The notes: generated by a model not told the origin, from the letters alone. Counted from the first letter of the stretch, positions 23,961 through 38,800 are shown. The stretch: DNA of 64,000 nt from Anaspis maculata (GCA_949128115.1 OX421967.1:56742855-56806854), one strand, 5' to 3'. A program made the numbers and translations.

Positions 23961-26086
23961 TTTTTGATTTTTTCAAAGATTTTTCTCCAATTATATCGAC
24001 ACTGACAGTCTATTGATTCGTGATAATCGCCGTTCCCCGCTCAATTATCAAAATAGCCCCACGCTGGGCGCCAAAAATGGAACTGTGAATTCGACTCATC
24101 GTCTTTCTACGACCCATTTGAACCGCAACAATGATTTTTTGAAATCAGTTCTCTCTAATTATCTCTCTTCTCTGATCATTTTGTTCACGAAACAATTCCT
24201 ATTTTTTCAATGTTTGTTTTCAAGGCTTCTAGAAAAATAACAAAACAATTTTTTCTCCATTTCTTCCACCAAATCGATGTTTAAAGATAATTTTTGTTCA
24301 GATGAATAATTTGTTATTCAAGTCGCTTCTGGTGAGTTTTAGTATGATTTTTTTTAATCAATCTTGTCAATGAGATCTTCTTAAATCGATTTTTATCTTC
24401 AATTGTTCAAGCCCAAACCTGAGGAGTTTACATCGAAAAGCGTAGGATACGGTTTAAATGCAGTCTTAAATGTCAAGGCCACCCGTGATGATCTACATTT
24501 CCCCTTTTTTCCCCTTTTTGGATGATAACTCAGCCATTTTTCAAGATAAGTCTGTCGAACTTGACCTTGGACTCTTCTGAACTTTTCTCAATTTTCAAAA
24601 ATTGAAAAAAATATTTCTGAAGAATGTCGACATTGACAGTTCGTTCATTCTCAAATTCTCGTTCAATTATCAAAATGGCCCCACGTTGGGTGCCACAAAT
24701 GTAACCGCGAATCTTACTCATTATCTTTCTCTGGTCCATTTTAAGTGTAGGTGTAACAATTTTTTTTTTTAAATCAATGATTTCTAAATAATTTCTTCAT
24801 AAACCAATCAATTTTTCTTCCAATTTGATCTGTTTTTGCCTTGAAAAAATCCAAAATTTGTTTTCACCAGAGTAACTAATTGTTGTCCAAATCATTTTTG
24901 TTTCAATCAATTATTCTTGTTCCAATTCGTTCCTAGTCATTTTTTTTTTAATTTAGAAGCCAAACTTCCATCATCAGTTTTTGAACCTAGTTTATTCCCA
25001 AATCAGTTTTCATCATCAAATTTCATTTCCAAAACAGGTTTCGTGAAGTTTAAGCCCAAACGCAAGAAGTTGACCTAGAAAAACCGAGAGAGGGCCGAAG
25101 TGCAGTCGTAAATGTCAAGGCCACCTGTGATGATGCAAATATTTGCTTTTTTTGTATGTTCAGACAGTTGATATGCAACCATCCAAGCAATTTGCATACT
25201 TTTTTTCAGTCAGTACGTAGGTACCTGCCTCATTTAAACAAACTAACTTACGTTTTAATCATCATTTTGTCAATCAACAGAAAAGTATCGAATGCACTTG
25301 TTTTCAAAACTAAAAATACTCATTTTGAGGCTACGAAGCAAAAACTATTGGATTTTAGCAAAATATCGAAGAGAATGCCTGATTTTGACTACGAACGCAT
25401 CGGTCAAAGGTGGCTGTGGATTTAAAAACGGTTTTGGCCGTAGCTTTGCGATCAATATAGCGATAAACGTGTCAAGTTTGGTGTCGAATAACAACAAATT
25501 CTGCGACGAATCTCAATTTGATATTCTTCTTGGTTTATGATTATTTTCAATTTGATACCCTTCTGAATTTTTGGCAAGAATTAAAAATTACCTGGCGCAG
25601 CACAGGAGGAATAGTCCAGTTTCGATCCCATAACACCGTAATTTTCACTTTTTCCGCTTCTTCGTCTTGTTGCATTTTTGCGCGGCGCGCACAAGGAAAA
25701 GGTGGATAAGAAACTTTCACTAGGTACTAGGACGTTCAACCTTAAAACTACAATGGATTTGTCCGTGAGCGCATCGCAAAACTCGTGTCAATATTTGCTC
25801 TGACTTGTCGGTTCCGTGGACTCTGTGTGACTGAGAAAAAACTTGGAGACAAACACGTTACAATAATAGTATTTTATTAAAATACTTTCCCGCCGCCGAT
25901 TGGAGGGGGCTCATATCAGTACAATACATTCTAAATTCGGAAGAAAGACAAACCATTTGACTAAGTACAGAGTGGAAATAAATATAATACAAAATTATAC
26001 TAGAAGTAGAAAATAAACCTATAGAAACATTACATTGTCAACAATTCAGAAAATTAAATAATTTAATCGTCGAATAAGTTATAATG
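23961..26086. repeat. AT-rich DNA downstream of FAR with module copies
   Basis: Module copies at about 24410-24510 and 25045-25135 (reverse) and about 25400-25500 (forward). A ~90-bp block with CCCCACGCTGGGCGCC (about 24035) recurs as CCCCACGTTGGGTGCC (about 24680, same strand). No gene recognised. Confidence 0.6.
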
Positions 26087-26092
26087 TTTATT
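26087..26092 (-). terminator. Candidate polyadenylation signal for FAR
   Basis: AATAAA on the minus strand, about 70 nt downstream of the FAR stop. A second AATAAA lies at 25873-25878. Which is used cannot be decided from sequence. Confidence 0.4.
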
Positions 26093-26160
26093 TAGTAACA
26101 AATTAAAGGCAATTAACTCACTTATGGTGTCACAGTTTTAGATAAAAACATCGAATCAAA

Positions 26161-26821
26161 TCAAAAATTGCACGTGGAATTCTTGCAGACTCTGGAATAA
26201 GTGGCCATGATCAGAGTGCTAGGATTGAACGACGAGGCCAGGCCCATGCTCAGGTTCCACACCAGCGTCATGGCCATGAAGTACAGCACCAGCATGAGGA
26301 AGGCGTGCGCCACGTCGAAACGTTTCAGCCGCACCCTGGCCTCCTCCAGCGTGTCCATCGAGTCCCTGATCAGGTACACGCGTATGCCCTTGAGGTAGTT
26401 CCTGAAGTACGACAGCCACGCCACCTGCCGCATGCTGAAAGGAAACAGGCTGCGGTCGGCGTCGCCCATCCTGGCCCACAGGTCCTGCACGTTGGAGTTC
26501 TTGAAGGCCCACTGGCGCGTGCCGAAGAAGGCTATGACGTCGGAAAACTTGTGTATCTTCTTGTACATGTTGAGCAGCCGCGGCTTGTAGCCGCAGACGG
26601 TCATGCCGATGTCCATCAGCAGGGCGGGCAGCAGGTGGTAGATGACCTTGAGGAATTGGTAGGTCTGGCGGCAGCTGATGGTCTGGAATTTGACGGTCCA
26701 GACGGACTTGCGCAGCGGGTACTCGAGGGCCTTGATTATGTTGAGCGTGTTGTACTCGCGCCACGTGATCGGGTTCTCGACGGACGACACGTAGTTGTAC
26801 ACTGGAATGTTCGCTGCGGTT
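26161..26821 (-). CDS. FAR: FAR exon 6 (C-terminal FAR_C domain, stop)
   Basis: 661 nt. The first A completes Arg313, then 219 residues and a TGA at 26163-26161. It carries the FAR_C domain ([34 protein letters not shown]) and a hydrophobic C-terminal helix ([16 protein letters not shown]). Strong open frames on the opposite strand here are GC-driven shadows. Confidence 0.95.
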
Positions 26822-29800
26822 CTGCAACACAAAATAATGCCATTCAGTATTGACGCGACACAAATATCATGCGTAAAGAAGTTTCACTTCAATATTTAGA
26901 TCGAATGTATCAGACTCCTCACTTTTTATGACAAATTTGGGATAACCAACAGTACTGATTATTATTTTGAGCAGAAAAAATTGTAGCATGCGTAAAGAAG
27001 TTTCACTTGATCGAAAAAAGTTGAAAAAGCATCACTATTCGATATAATTTGTAAAGCCAACGTTACTGATATTATTTCAAGCAGGCACAATGGTAGCATA
27101 CGTTAAGAAGTTTCACTTTACGTAAAAAGTCTCGTAAATATTACTATTTTCCTGAATCAATATAAAAATCCAGCACTATTGTTCGTTATTCTTAAAGTAA
27201 TGAAATCATAAAAACTGAAGTGCAAAGTGAAGTGTGTAAAGAAGTTTCATTTGATGGAAAAAAGTTCTCTTGAAGCATCATTATCGATTTAACTTGAACA
27301 AATCAACACTATCGCTATCAATCACTATCAACTATCACTATCAATACACTTTGCAGCAGTATTGTTCCAAGTGAAACAAGTTTCACTTCAGAGGAAATTG
27401 TCAGAAACATCACTATTTCACTCTAATCAACATGAAAATCCAACATTTTCGCTTATTATTCCGAAAAATGAAATGATGAAATGGAAATTGTAGCATGCAA
27501 AAAGAAGTTTCACTTTGAAAAAAAACCGTTTCAGCTACATTTCAGTCGTTTTTCAAAAAAGTTCCATCGAGTTTGGGCTTGAATTGTCCAAAATTTCAAC
27601 AGGGATTCAAATATGTTTCAAACGAAATTGTGACAGTAAAATTTTCTGCTCAGAAGCATCTCGACTAGAATGAAAACTGCGATAATGAGATAAACGCATC
27701 AAATTTGAATCAGTTGTGAAATTTGCAGCAATTTGATACCAAACTTGACATATCCACGTGGATTAATCACAGAGATATCGCTGAAACTCCAAAACTCCAT
27801 GGCCACCTATGATGAATACTTCCTCAATCAAAATAACGCGTTTCCGGCTATATTTCGGCTGCAAATATCCATATTTTGACTTGATAAAACGTAACGAATA
27901 GTGTCTAAAAATTTGAAACAAATCATCAAAAGTTCTGACCAATTCATGTTGAAATAACCAAGGATTTTTTTAAACAAAAGTAGAGTTTTTTATAGGATTG
28001 TCAAGAATTGGTATGGAATTATCCAGAATAATCATTTAAATTGAAAGAGAGTCTCAAGTGACGATGGATTTAATTTTAAAAGCGGAAAAAGCGAAAACGC
28101 AGAAACGTCATAGGCGGCGATGGATATAAAGACAGTTCTAGTTACAGTTTGGGTATTTCTTGAGATAAACCCATCAAGTTTGGGCTTAAACTTTCTGAAA
28201 TTTTACCGGGTATTCAAATATGTTTCAAACGAAATTGTGATCGTAAAATTTTCTGCTGAGAAGCATCACGACTCCAATAAAGAAATTGAATAAATGGAAA
28301 AAGAAAAGAAATAGGATAATGTCATCAAATATGGATCAATCGTGAATTTTGATGCAATTTGATACGAAACTTGACATATCCACATGGATTAATCACAGAG
28401 ATATCGCTGAAACTCGCAAACTCCATGGTCATCTATGATGAATACTTCTTCAACAAAATAACTCGTTTCCGTCGCGTTTCCGACTATATTTCTGTTGCAA
28501 ATTTCCATATTTTGACTTTATAAAACGTAACGAATAACTATGAAAAAAATTGGAGCAAATATCAAAAGCTTTGGCCAATTCATATTGAAATAACGAAGGA
28601 TTTTTGGAAAAAATAGTGTTTTTTAATACACTTGTTCGGAATTAGTGAAGGATTATCCAGAATAATTATCTAAATCACAGAAGAGTTTTAAATGACGACA
28701 GCTTCGATTTTGAAAGCGAAAAAGTAAAACTGTAGGAACGTCATAGGCGGCGATGGAATTGAAGACAGTTTTAGCTACAATCTGGGTGTCTTTCAAAATA
28801 AACCCATCAAGTTTGGGCTTGAATTTTCTGAAATTTCACTTGGCATTCAAATATGTTACAAAAGAAACTGTAATCGTACAATTTTCTGCTCAGAAGCATC
28901 ACGACTAAAATAAAAACTGCGATAATGGGATAAAGGCATCAAATATGAATCAATCGTTCAATTTGCCGCAATTTGATGCCAAACTCGACATGTCCACTTG
29001 GACTGACCACAGAGATATCGTTGAAACTGTCCCAAACTGCATGGCCACCTATGATGAATACTTCTTCAACAAAATAACGCGTTTCCGACTATATTTCTGC
29101 TGCGAATTTTTATATTTTGATTTGATAAAACGTAACAAATAACTATCAAAAAATTTGGAACAAATATCAAAAGCTTTGGCCAATTCATATTGAAATAACG
29201 AAGGATTTAAAAAAAAAGAGATTTTGATTGAATTAACAAGAATAATCATTTAAATCAAAGAAGAGTTTTAAATGACGATAGCTTCAATTTTATAAGCTAA
29301 AAAAGTGAAAATGAAGAAACGTCATAAGCGGCGATGAAATTAAAGACAGTTTCAGCTACATTTTCGGTATTTTCTAAGATAAACCCAACGAGTTTGGGCT
29401 TGAATTTTCTGAAATTTGACTGGGCGTTCGAATATGTTTCAAACAAAATTGTAAACGTAAAATTCTCTGCTCAGAAGCATCACGACTCTTATGAAAGACT
29501 TTAATCAAATATGAATCAATCGTGGAATTGGCTGCAATTTGATATCAAACTTGACATATCCACGTGGATTAATCACAGAGATATCGCTGAAACTGCCCCA
29601 AACTCCATGGCCACCTATGACAAATTTACATCAATCAAAATAACGCGTTTCCGACTATATTTCTGCTGCAAATTTTCATATTTTGACTTGATAAAACGTA
29701 ACAAATAACTATCAAAAAATTTGGAACAAATATCAAAAGCTTGGCCAATTCATATTGAAATAACGAAGGATTTTTTTGAAAAAAAAGAGATTTTGATTGA

Positions 29801-32800
29801 ATTCACAAGGATTGGAATAGGATTATCCAGAATAATCATTTAAATCAAAGAAGAGTTTTAAATGACGATAGCTTCAATTTTATAAGCTAAAAAAGTGAAA
29901 ATGAAGAAACGTCATAGGCGGCGATGAAATTAAAGACAGTTTCAGCTACATTTTCGGTATTTTCTAAGATAAACCCATCGAGTTTGGGCTTGAATTTTCA
30001 GAAATTTTACTGGGCGTTCGAATATGTTTCGAACAAAATTGTAACCGTAAAATTCTCTGCTCAGAAGCATCACGACTCTAATAAAAGACTCTAATCAAAT
30101 ATGAATCAATTGTGGAATAGGCTTCAATTTGACACCAAACTTGACATATCCACGTGGATGAATCACAAAGAAATCGCTGAAACTGTCCCAAACTCCATGG
30201 CCACCTATGACGACGAATACTACATCAATCAAAATAACGTGTTTTCGGCTATATTTCTGCTGCATATTTTCATATTTTGACTTGATAAAACGTAACAATA
30301 ACTATCAAAAAATTTGTAACAAATATCAAAAGCTTTGGCCAATTTAATGTTGGAATAACGAAGAATTGAAAAAAAAAGTTTTTGGATAGAATTGTAAAGA
30401 ACTGGTAAAGAATTATCCAGAGTAATCATTTGAATCGATGAAGAGTTTTAAATGGCGATAGCTTCGATTTCAGAAGCAAACAACTTGAAAATTAAGAAAC
30501 GTCATAGGCGGCGATGGAATTAAAGCCAGGTTTAGCTACATTTTCGTTGTTTTTCAAGATGAGCCCATCGAATTTGGGCTTGAACTTTCTGAAATTTCAC
30601 CGGGGATTCGGATATGATTCAAACGCATTTGTAGTCTCAAGTATTGCAGCTCAGAAGCATCACGACTCGAATAAAAAATGTGATAAGCGCATCAAATATG
30701 AATCAATCGTGAAATATGCTGCTGTAAATTAAATAAAAAAATTGTGGGATGTGAATTTTTTTTCGAAATTTCACTAAATTTACCTTTCACAAGTTTTGGT
30801 CGACACATCCCAGGCGGCTGCTATCAACCCGGCGACGCACAAGTCGACGGGAACGATGTCGGCGATGACGTTGCCGTCGCAGTGCAGGACTCGCAGCAGT
30901 CCCGAAGCCGCCCCCGCGCACACTCCCGTCGGACCGTACAGGTTGTCGATCCACGCCTCGATCGGCTCTTTGTACGTTGAAATAACTGCAAAATAAAAAA
31001 TGTATTTAGAGTACAAAAACATCAACGCCACAGCAGGTTATAAATCTAGATTCCTCGCGAAATTTCATGAAATTTGACACCAAACACGGCACATCTGGCT
31101 GGATTAATGGCGGAGATACGGCCGAAACTCAAAATCCATGGCACCCTTCGACTGTGACCGTTTCGCGCCAAAACAAAGGCTTTGCTGCTGCATTTTTCAA
31201 AATACTTCACGCTCATAGCAACCAATTTTGAAAATAAAACTGGACTTTTTGAAAGTTATTAATGTAACAATTTTGTTGTTTTGGATTTGCAAAAACTTTC
31301 GAAATTTAAACGAAAAATTAGCATGCTTGGCATTGATTCAAGCAGTAATAACTTGCGCTTTGTACTGCAGTTTTCGAACGGATTTGATTCTGATTTGATG
31401 CGTCGGAACGCTTGAAATTATTCAACGGCGTAGGCGGCTTTGGAATTCAAGGCTTTGGATTCGAATTATTGGAAATTACACTGCAAATTTGAATTCGTTC
31501 CCAAATATTGCGATGAATATTAAAATTGCATTATGAAAAATTGACATTGAAAAATTTGACGCCGTTAAAAAAATTGTATCACAAAAATCGGTAGCTCAGA
31601 AGCATCACTCGGCCGGCGAATGCAAAACGGTCTTCAAACTGAATCTGCTCGCGTAATTTGCTGAAGTTTGATACCAAACACGACAAGTCTGTATTGAATA
31701 ATAACCGAGATATGCCCAAAACTGTCTTTGAATCCACAGCCACCTATTACTTCTGTTTTTTAACTGAAGAATCGATCTGCTTCAGCCTTACGATATAAAA
31801 CAGCGTATGAAGCAGTTCCAGATTTGATTTGTGCATAAAATTAAGTCATTCTAGACAGACCAAGCTCGGGCGAGTCTCCGCGGCCAATCAATTCGCGGAA
31901 AACTACTTTTGCTGACAATTTTTTTTTTGTCTAAATAGCTCAAAATGTTTCACAGAAGTCTTTAGTAGAAAACTAGAAACGCAGCTGTCGATTTAAGCGA
32001 GTTATAGCTGGAAATGTGTTTACATCGCAGGTGGCCGTGAAAATTAAGACAACTTGATGACAGCCCCGGAACCGCTTGGAATAATCCCATCGAGTTTGGT
32101 ATCTGTGATCATGAAATTCCGCCTAAAGTTCATTCATGTTTACGCCTACTCATTTCAGTGCATTTTGAACAAACTGGAAAGTTACTATTGATAAAAAATG
32201 TCGTGAAAATGTTTGAAAAGTCTTGATGGAAAATCATGAAAATTAATCATTGAGCAAAACGTTTTATTGACCCCTGCCACCGAAAACTAGCCCTGTAAAG
32301 TGAACGGCATGCGAATTCGAGCCAAGTGCAAAAACAATCGCAGGCGGCTTTGGAATTCAAGTCAGTTTCAGCGATATCTCGCTCGTTTTCCGAGGCAATT
32401 GGGTCGAGTTTGGGCTTGAATTTTTTGTAATTTCGCAGCGGATTCAATTAAGTTGTCGAATATAGCAAGCGAGATATTGCAGAATGAACTAGATGCAAAT
32501 TAATAATTAAGAAATAAACAAGACTGATCGCTACGAAATAAACGATAAAACTTGAAATATTCCGTGAAAATGCTTGATATGTTGTTATGTCACGCGGTTT
32601 TGTAATTGAATAGCAATTACAAAATTTGTTTATTTTGTAAACTTGAAACTGTACTGCTGATGGTATTTAGCAGAGAGACAAAGAGTTCGATTCCTCGAAC
32701 CTGGTTGTTACATAAATGTCTTTCTTCACTTTTATAATTATTTTCCCCTTTTTACTGTTTTCAGTTTAGTGATTTAGTAATACCACTAATACCGGCTCTA

Positions 32801-35800
32801 GGAGGTGTTAAGACAGACTGATTGAGGCTAAATGCCTGCACACCTACGGTTTTACCATATTTTGCAATAACGAACAAAAAGTGTGATTCGTTGCAATAAT
32901 TTGAATCGATAATGAACCAGCTGCAGCTGATTTTGATTGATCTGGTTTTGATTGATTACCACCTCGGTACAATTTCTATGGGCGGCACACGATTACACGA
33001 TTCTCATTTCACAGCAATTGATCGACGATTATGGTGGATAATTTGTTTTAAATGAGTCGTTAAAATAATTATCGGGGGACATAATTCAGTCCGAACGGCA
33101 CGCGTGTCGATTGGTACAAGCCCAAAAACAAATCTTACCTATGGCGGGCCGGAACATTCCTAGGGGCAAGCCGCGACCCACGTCTTTGACTAGCGATTCG
33201 GCCAGAGCTTTGGTAAAAGCGTACGTGTTTGGCCACTGACCCAAAAGCCTGCAAAAAGTTGAAAAATTAATTACAAAATTCACAACGATGTGAAAAATTG
33301 ATATAAAAAAAAAGAAGAAGTAAAAATATGGAACTCACCTGGGAGTGATTTTATCGGCTTCGGCTTTGGACATCTTTTCCAAAACCGCACCCACATCTTC
33401 GTAGCTGCAAGGGTAATCGTAGAAGGCTTCGTCTATTGCGTCCATATGGCAATTTGAATAGGCAGTCGAAACGTGCATGGCTGACTGGAATTGAAAATCA
33501 GATTAGATTGATCCAACCAAACAAGTTCCAAGTCAATTTTTACGGTTGCCGAAAAGAAATGACCTTCAAAAGAATTGCTTATGAATCAGGACCCAAACTA
33601 CATCCGTGTACCAAATTGCAAGTCCGTATCTTCTTTATTTGTGGACCACAAGAACTTATCCGAGAACCTTTAGGTTAATTCAATTGAACCAGAATCTAAT
33701 CAGTACATTCCAGGCTGAAATGACACCTGCGTACCAAATTTCAACTCAATCGAATCAACGGCTCGGCAGTTGTCGCGGAAGATCACGGATATCATTCTGA
33801 AAATGGTCTTAACCATCATGGCATGGGGGAACTTGAAACGTCACAATACTTTCCCTTCCACGTTGCCGGGAGACCGGAAAACTAAAACGGGAAGGTTTCG
33901 TCCTTACTCATCAGTGCACTTATCAAACTACTAAATTGAGCTACAATTCACCTTATTGGGGTATAATTTACTACGTTTTAGATAAGTGATGAATGATTTA
34001 CTTTCAGGTTCTGGATCCTCTTGCACAGCTCGAGCACGTCTTTGGTTCCGCTGACGTTTATGGAGTAGGCCAGCTTGAGGTTCTCGTCGAAACGGACGGT
34101 CGCCGCCACGTGGAACACGATGTTGACGTTTTCGATCAGTTTCTGCGTGTCGTCGATGGTCATGCCCAGTCCGCTCACCGAACAGTCCCCGGCGATTCCC
34201 ACGACCCTGTGTTTGTATTTTGGACGTTCCTTCTTCAGCTTTTGGAAAATCTGGAAGCGAAAAACCGAATCAGAGGTGAAATCCGACGATGCATTCGAGC
34301 TCTGCGCAAAATTCTGCATATCTGGATACCAAACTCGATGGGTTTGTTTGGAACGGTTCGGGAGCTGTCACCAAGCCGTCTTGAAATCCATGGCCGCCTT
34401 CGACCTGAACGCATTTCATGCTGAATCTCGCTTAAATCGACAGCTACGGTTCTAAGTTTTTGTACACGACTTCTATGAAGCACCTTTGGTTATTTAGACA
34501 AAAAAAAATTGATTAAGCTACAAATGTAGCTTTCCGCGAATTGATTGGTCGCAGAGACTTGCCGAGTTTATTGTCTAGAATGACTCGATATTACGCGCAA
34601 ATCAAATTTAGAGCTGGTCCAGATGCACTTTTATATTGTCAGATGGAAGCAAATCGCTATTTCGATTTAAAAAGCTGAGTCGTAGGTGGCTGGTGGATTC
34701 GAAGACAGTTTTAGGGATATCTTGGTTGTAACTCGACACAGACATGTCGTGTTTGGTATCAGACTTGAGCAAATTTTGCAAGCAAAAATATGAAGCCTGT
34801 TTTGAATTCATTGGCCGAATGATGCTTCTGAGCTACCGCAATTCAATGTTTACAACGGCGTCAAAACTGTTCAGTTTGAATTTTATCGAATGAAACGCAT
34901 GTTTATCACAATATTCGTGAACACATTCCAGGTAGCAGTAAAATTTCCAACAGATCGAACCCAAACTCGACACGTTAACCTTGAAAATCAGCCGAATATC
35001 GTGGAAACTGTCTTGAAATCATTAGCCGCCTGCGATTGAATGAGTATTTATCTCAAAGCCTTGTATTCGATTTACAGAGGTAGCTTTTGGCAGAAGGGCT
35101 CAAAAACCATTTTGTGTGCAATTTCAAAAATCTTTCGCCAGATTCTTCATTGATCATAATTTTTCAGTTCGTTTAAACTCCATTTGAACCAGTAGGCGCG
35201 AACATAATTAAACTCTAAGCAAAATTCCATGATCCTAGACACCCAACTCGATGGGTTTACTCCAAACGGTTCCGGAGCTGTCACCGAAACTGTCTTAAAT
35301 TCCACGGCCGCCTGTGATGTAGACACATTTCAAGCTTAAACGCGCTTGAAACAAGAGCCACGGTTCCGAAATTTTGCAAGAGAATTCTGTGAAACACCTT
35401 GAGTTACTTGGACAAAAAAAAATTGATTTTGCGGCAAAAGTAACTTTCCGGAAATGGATTGTTTGCACAGAAAAACTTGAAAAAACTGGAATTTCGATTT
35501 TCCGGCAAGATTCGAATTCACGTCGAAATTCCGGCAATAACAAGCCCAAACTCGACGCGTTTATCTTGAAAATCGAGCGAGATACGGCCGAAACTGTCTT
35601 GAAATCCAAAGCCGCCTATGACGTTTCGCGAATCGGCGTTTATCGCCGTTGAAATCAAAGTTAACCCAGTTTGGGCGTATCATTTCGATTCTTCAGTCGA
35701 TTTTGCGTAAGTTGACACCAATTTGATACTATAAATTCGCTACAGTTCTGTCAACTGTCAAAATAATTGACTCCGGATTTTCATATCCGGTTATCAACCC

Positions 35801-38800
35801 GATTTTCGACAGAAATTTGCTCTGATATGGGTGAGCGATTGTGATATATAGCCATTTCTGATCATCAACGTCTGCTAGATAACAAGCGTTCAAAAAAATA
35901 TGCAACATCGCAAACATAGGTGGCGTTGGAAATACAGTTTTATCAGTCGTATCTCGAAAACTATTCAAGATAAATTGGTCGTGTCCGGTGTCTGAAACCA
36001 TGATTTTTTTTGCGAATCCGAACAACTCTTCCGTTTTTAAAAATTCCAAGACCTGTCAGTTTTCGAAAATTATCAAATTTCGAGTATTTTTCGAATAATT
36101 CAATAGAATAATGTTGACGTAATAAATTTGAAAGAGTTACTTGTATGTTAATCGTTGGAATATGTACTCAAATGCGTAGTTTTGATTGAAAAAAAAAACA
36201 GTTGCAGGTGGCTTTGGAAATCAAAGTTTTGGCTGTATTTTGAATATTATTCAACATGGGCTAGTCGAGTATGGGGTCTAAAAGCGTGAATTTCTACCGC
36301 GAATCCAAATAATGCCTCAGTTGATCAAAAATGAGAAATCTAACAATTTTCAGAATTAACAATATTTCAGAGTACATCAAATTTTCAATTTTTAACATTT
36401 TCTGAAAAATTTTACTACGGATGAAGTTGGCTTGCGTGAATAGGCATTTCTGATCGTGAACGTCTGCTGGATATCAAGCGTTTAAAAAAATACATAACAT
36501 CGCAAACACAGGTGGCGTTGGAAATACAGTTTTAGTCATATCTCGAAAATTATTAAAGATAAACGGGTCGTGTTTGGTGTCTGAAAGCATGAATTTTTTT
36601 TTTTTTTTTATTTTTTTTTTTTATTGAATGTTTTACGACGCATCAACTACAAGGTTATTAGCGTCGACGGGACATTCAGTGGGTTTTTGGTACACGTCCT
36701 CAATTATTCTTGAATTGCCTACTGTCAACTATGTGAGGCCACAGTACTCCGATAGCACTCAACTCTGTAGTCAGAAATCCATTTTTTCTGTAACCGCTGT
36801 AGTCAGACAGGTGCAGATATGGCATAGTAAGGTCGGAACAATTTTTGGAACAAATCGGACAACACAAAATATCCATGGACGAGGCGGGATTCGAACCCGC
36901 GCGGTAGATCACGACTGGCTTGGCGCGGCAACACCAAAACCACTCGGCCACCGCCGCTCCGAATTTTCTTTGCGAACCCAAATAATTCTTACGTTTCGAA
37001 AAATTTCAAGATCCGTCAGTTTTTCAAAATTTTCAAATTTTCAATATTTTTCGAATAATTCAATAATTAATGTCAGCGTTATCAATTAGAAAAAGTTACA
37101 TTTGTTGACTATTATTAAAATTTGTACCTAAATGCGTGGTTTCGATTGAAAAAAAGACAGTCATGGTGGCTATGGAAATCGAAGTTTTGGCCGTATTTTG
37201 AACATTATTGAACAGAATCTAGTCGAGTAGGGGGTCTGAAAGCTTGAATTTCCATCGCGAGTCCGTATAATTCTCAAGTACATCAAAAATTGAAAATTTC
37301 ACAATTTTTTTCAAAATTACATATAAATTTTCCAAAAGCACCAGATTTTCAATTTTGAACATTTTCTGTATCTAACTAGAGATAGAATTAGCTTGCTTAA
37401 ATGAGCATTTTTGGCCAAAAACACCTCCTGGATACCAAGCGTTTGAGAAAAAAAATATAACATCGCGGGTGGCGTTGGGAATACATTTTTAGTCATATCT
37501 CGAAAACTATTCAAGATGAACGGGTTGTGTTTGGTGTCTGGAAGCATGGATTTTTTGTGCGAATCCAAATAACTCATCAATTTGCTAAAAAATTCAAAAT
37601 CTGTCAGTTTTTTCAATTTTCAAATTTTGAATATTTTTTGAATAAATCTTGGAATAAATCAACTAAATAATGTTAGCGTAATCAATTTTAAAAAGTCATA
37701 TGTATGTTGACCGATAAAATATGTACCCAGATGCGTGATTTTGATTGAAAAAAGGACAGTGGCAGGTGGCTTTGGAAATCGGAAGTTTTGGCTGTATTTT
37801 GAACATTATTGAACATAATCTAGTCGAGTAAGAGATCTAAAAGCGTCAATTTTTGCCTAGAATCCGAATAATGCCTTAGTTCAACCAAAATATTCAAAAT
37901 CTGAATTCTTCAAAATTATCAATATTTCAAAAATATCAAATTTCCAATTTTGAACTTTTTTTTGAATAATTCTACGATAAGTAATGTTAGAATCACAAAT
38001 CTGAGCGAGTCACATGTATGTTGATCACGAAAATATGTACTTGACCCGTGATTTTGATCAAAGAAGCTTGAGTCGCAGGCGGCTTAGGATTCCGAAATTC
38101 GGCTCCAGTTTATCGCATTTATCACCAAAAATATGCCGAGTCTGGGGTCAAACTCCGGCCGAATTGATAGCGAATCGGAATTTCGTGATTTTGATGGAAT
38201 ATTTTTCAAACTATTGAGAGTAGGTACTTCGGAACCTTCGAAAAACTCAAATTTTTCGATGAAATTCGTTACGACTAAGCTAGTTGTGTCAGCAATGAAC
38301 GGCGCTCATCAAGAGCTTCTCAACGATACCACACTCGGTATGATTCAAGAAGATAAGGCAACTTAAAAAAAAAAAATAGTTGAAGTTCGAGTTTCGAAAT
38401 TTTTAAAAAACGAAGCTTTTTGAAGTTGCACTTCACGTTTCAGAACCGTATCGAGTAACACCTTGTTGAAAAGCTCTCGATGAGTGCTTCTTATTGCCGG
38501 CTTCTGCTTTGCAAAATTCAAATTTTTCCCCACCAAAGTACCAAATGAAACTTTTGTAAAATTCATATTTTCTCGGCAGAATTTGCTACGACTGAACTAG
38601 TTGCAGCAGTGGAAGGCACGCATCAAGCGCTTTCCAACGATACGTCACTCGGTATAATTCGAGAGGATGAAGCGACTTCAAAAATTGCTGAAGTTTCGAA
38701 TTTTACAAAATTTTGAAAAACGAAGCTTTTTGAAGTTGCGCTTCACGTTTCAGAACCATATCGAGTGACACCTCGTTGGAAAGCACTAAATGAGTGTTTC

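Noticed and set aside
26305..26863. 182- and 214-codon alternative-frame ORFs over FAR exon 6
   Set aside because: GC-rich shadow frames of a confirmed exon with no family signature.
32670..32715. B-box-like GTTCGATTCCTCGAACC suggesting a tRNA
   Set aside because: No A box, anticodon arm or acceptor stem at the right spacing.
36628..37089. 153-codon plus-strand ORF containing GGIRTR
   Set aside because: It is the antisense translation of the SINE's tRNA head and body; GGIRTR is a known artefact of tRNA B-box sequence.
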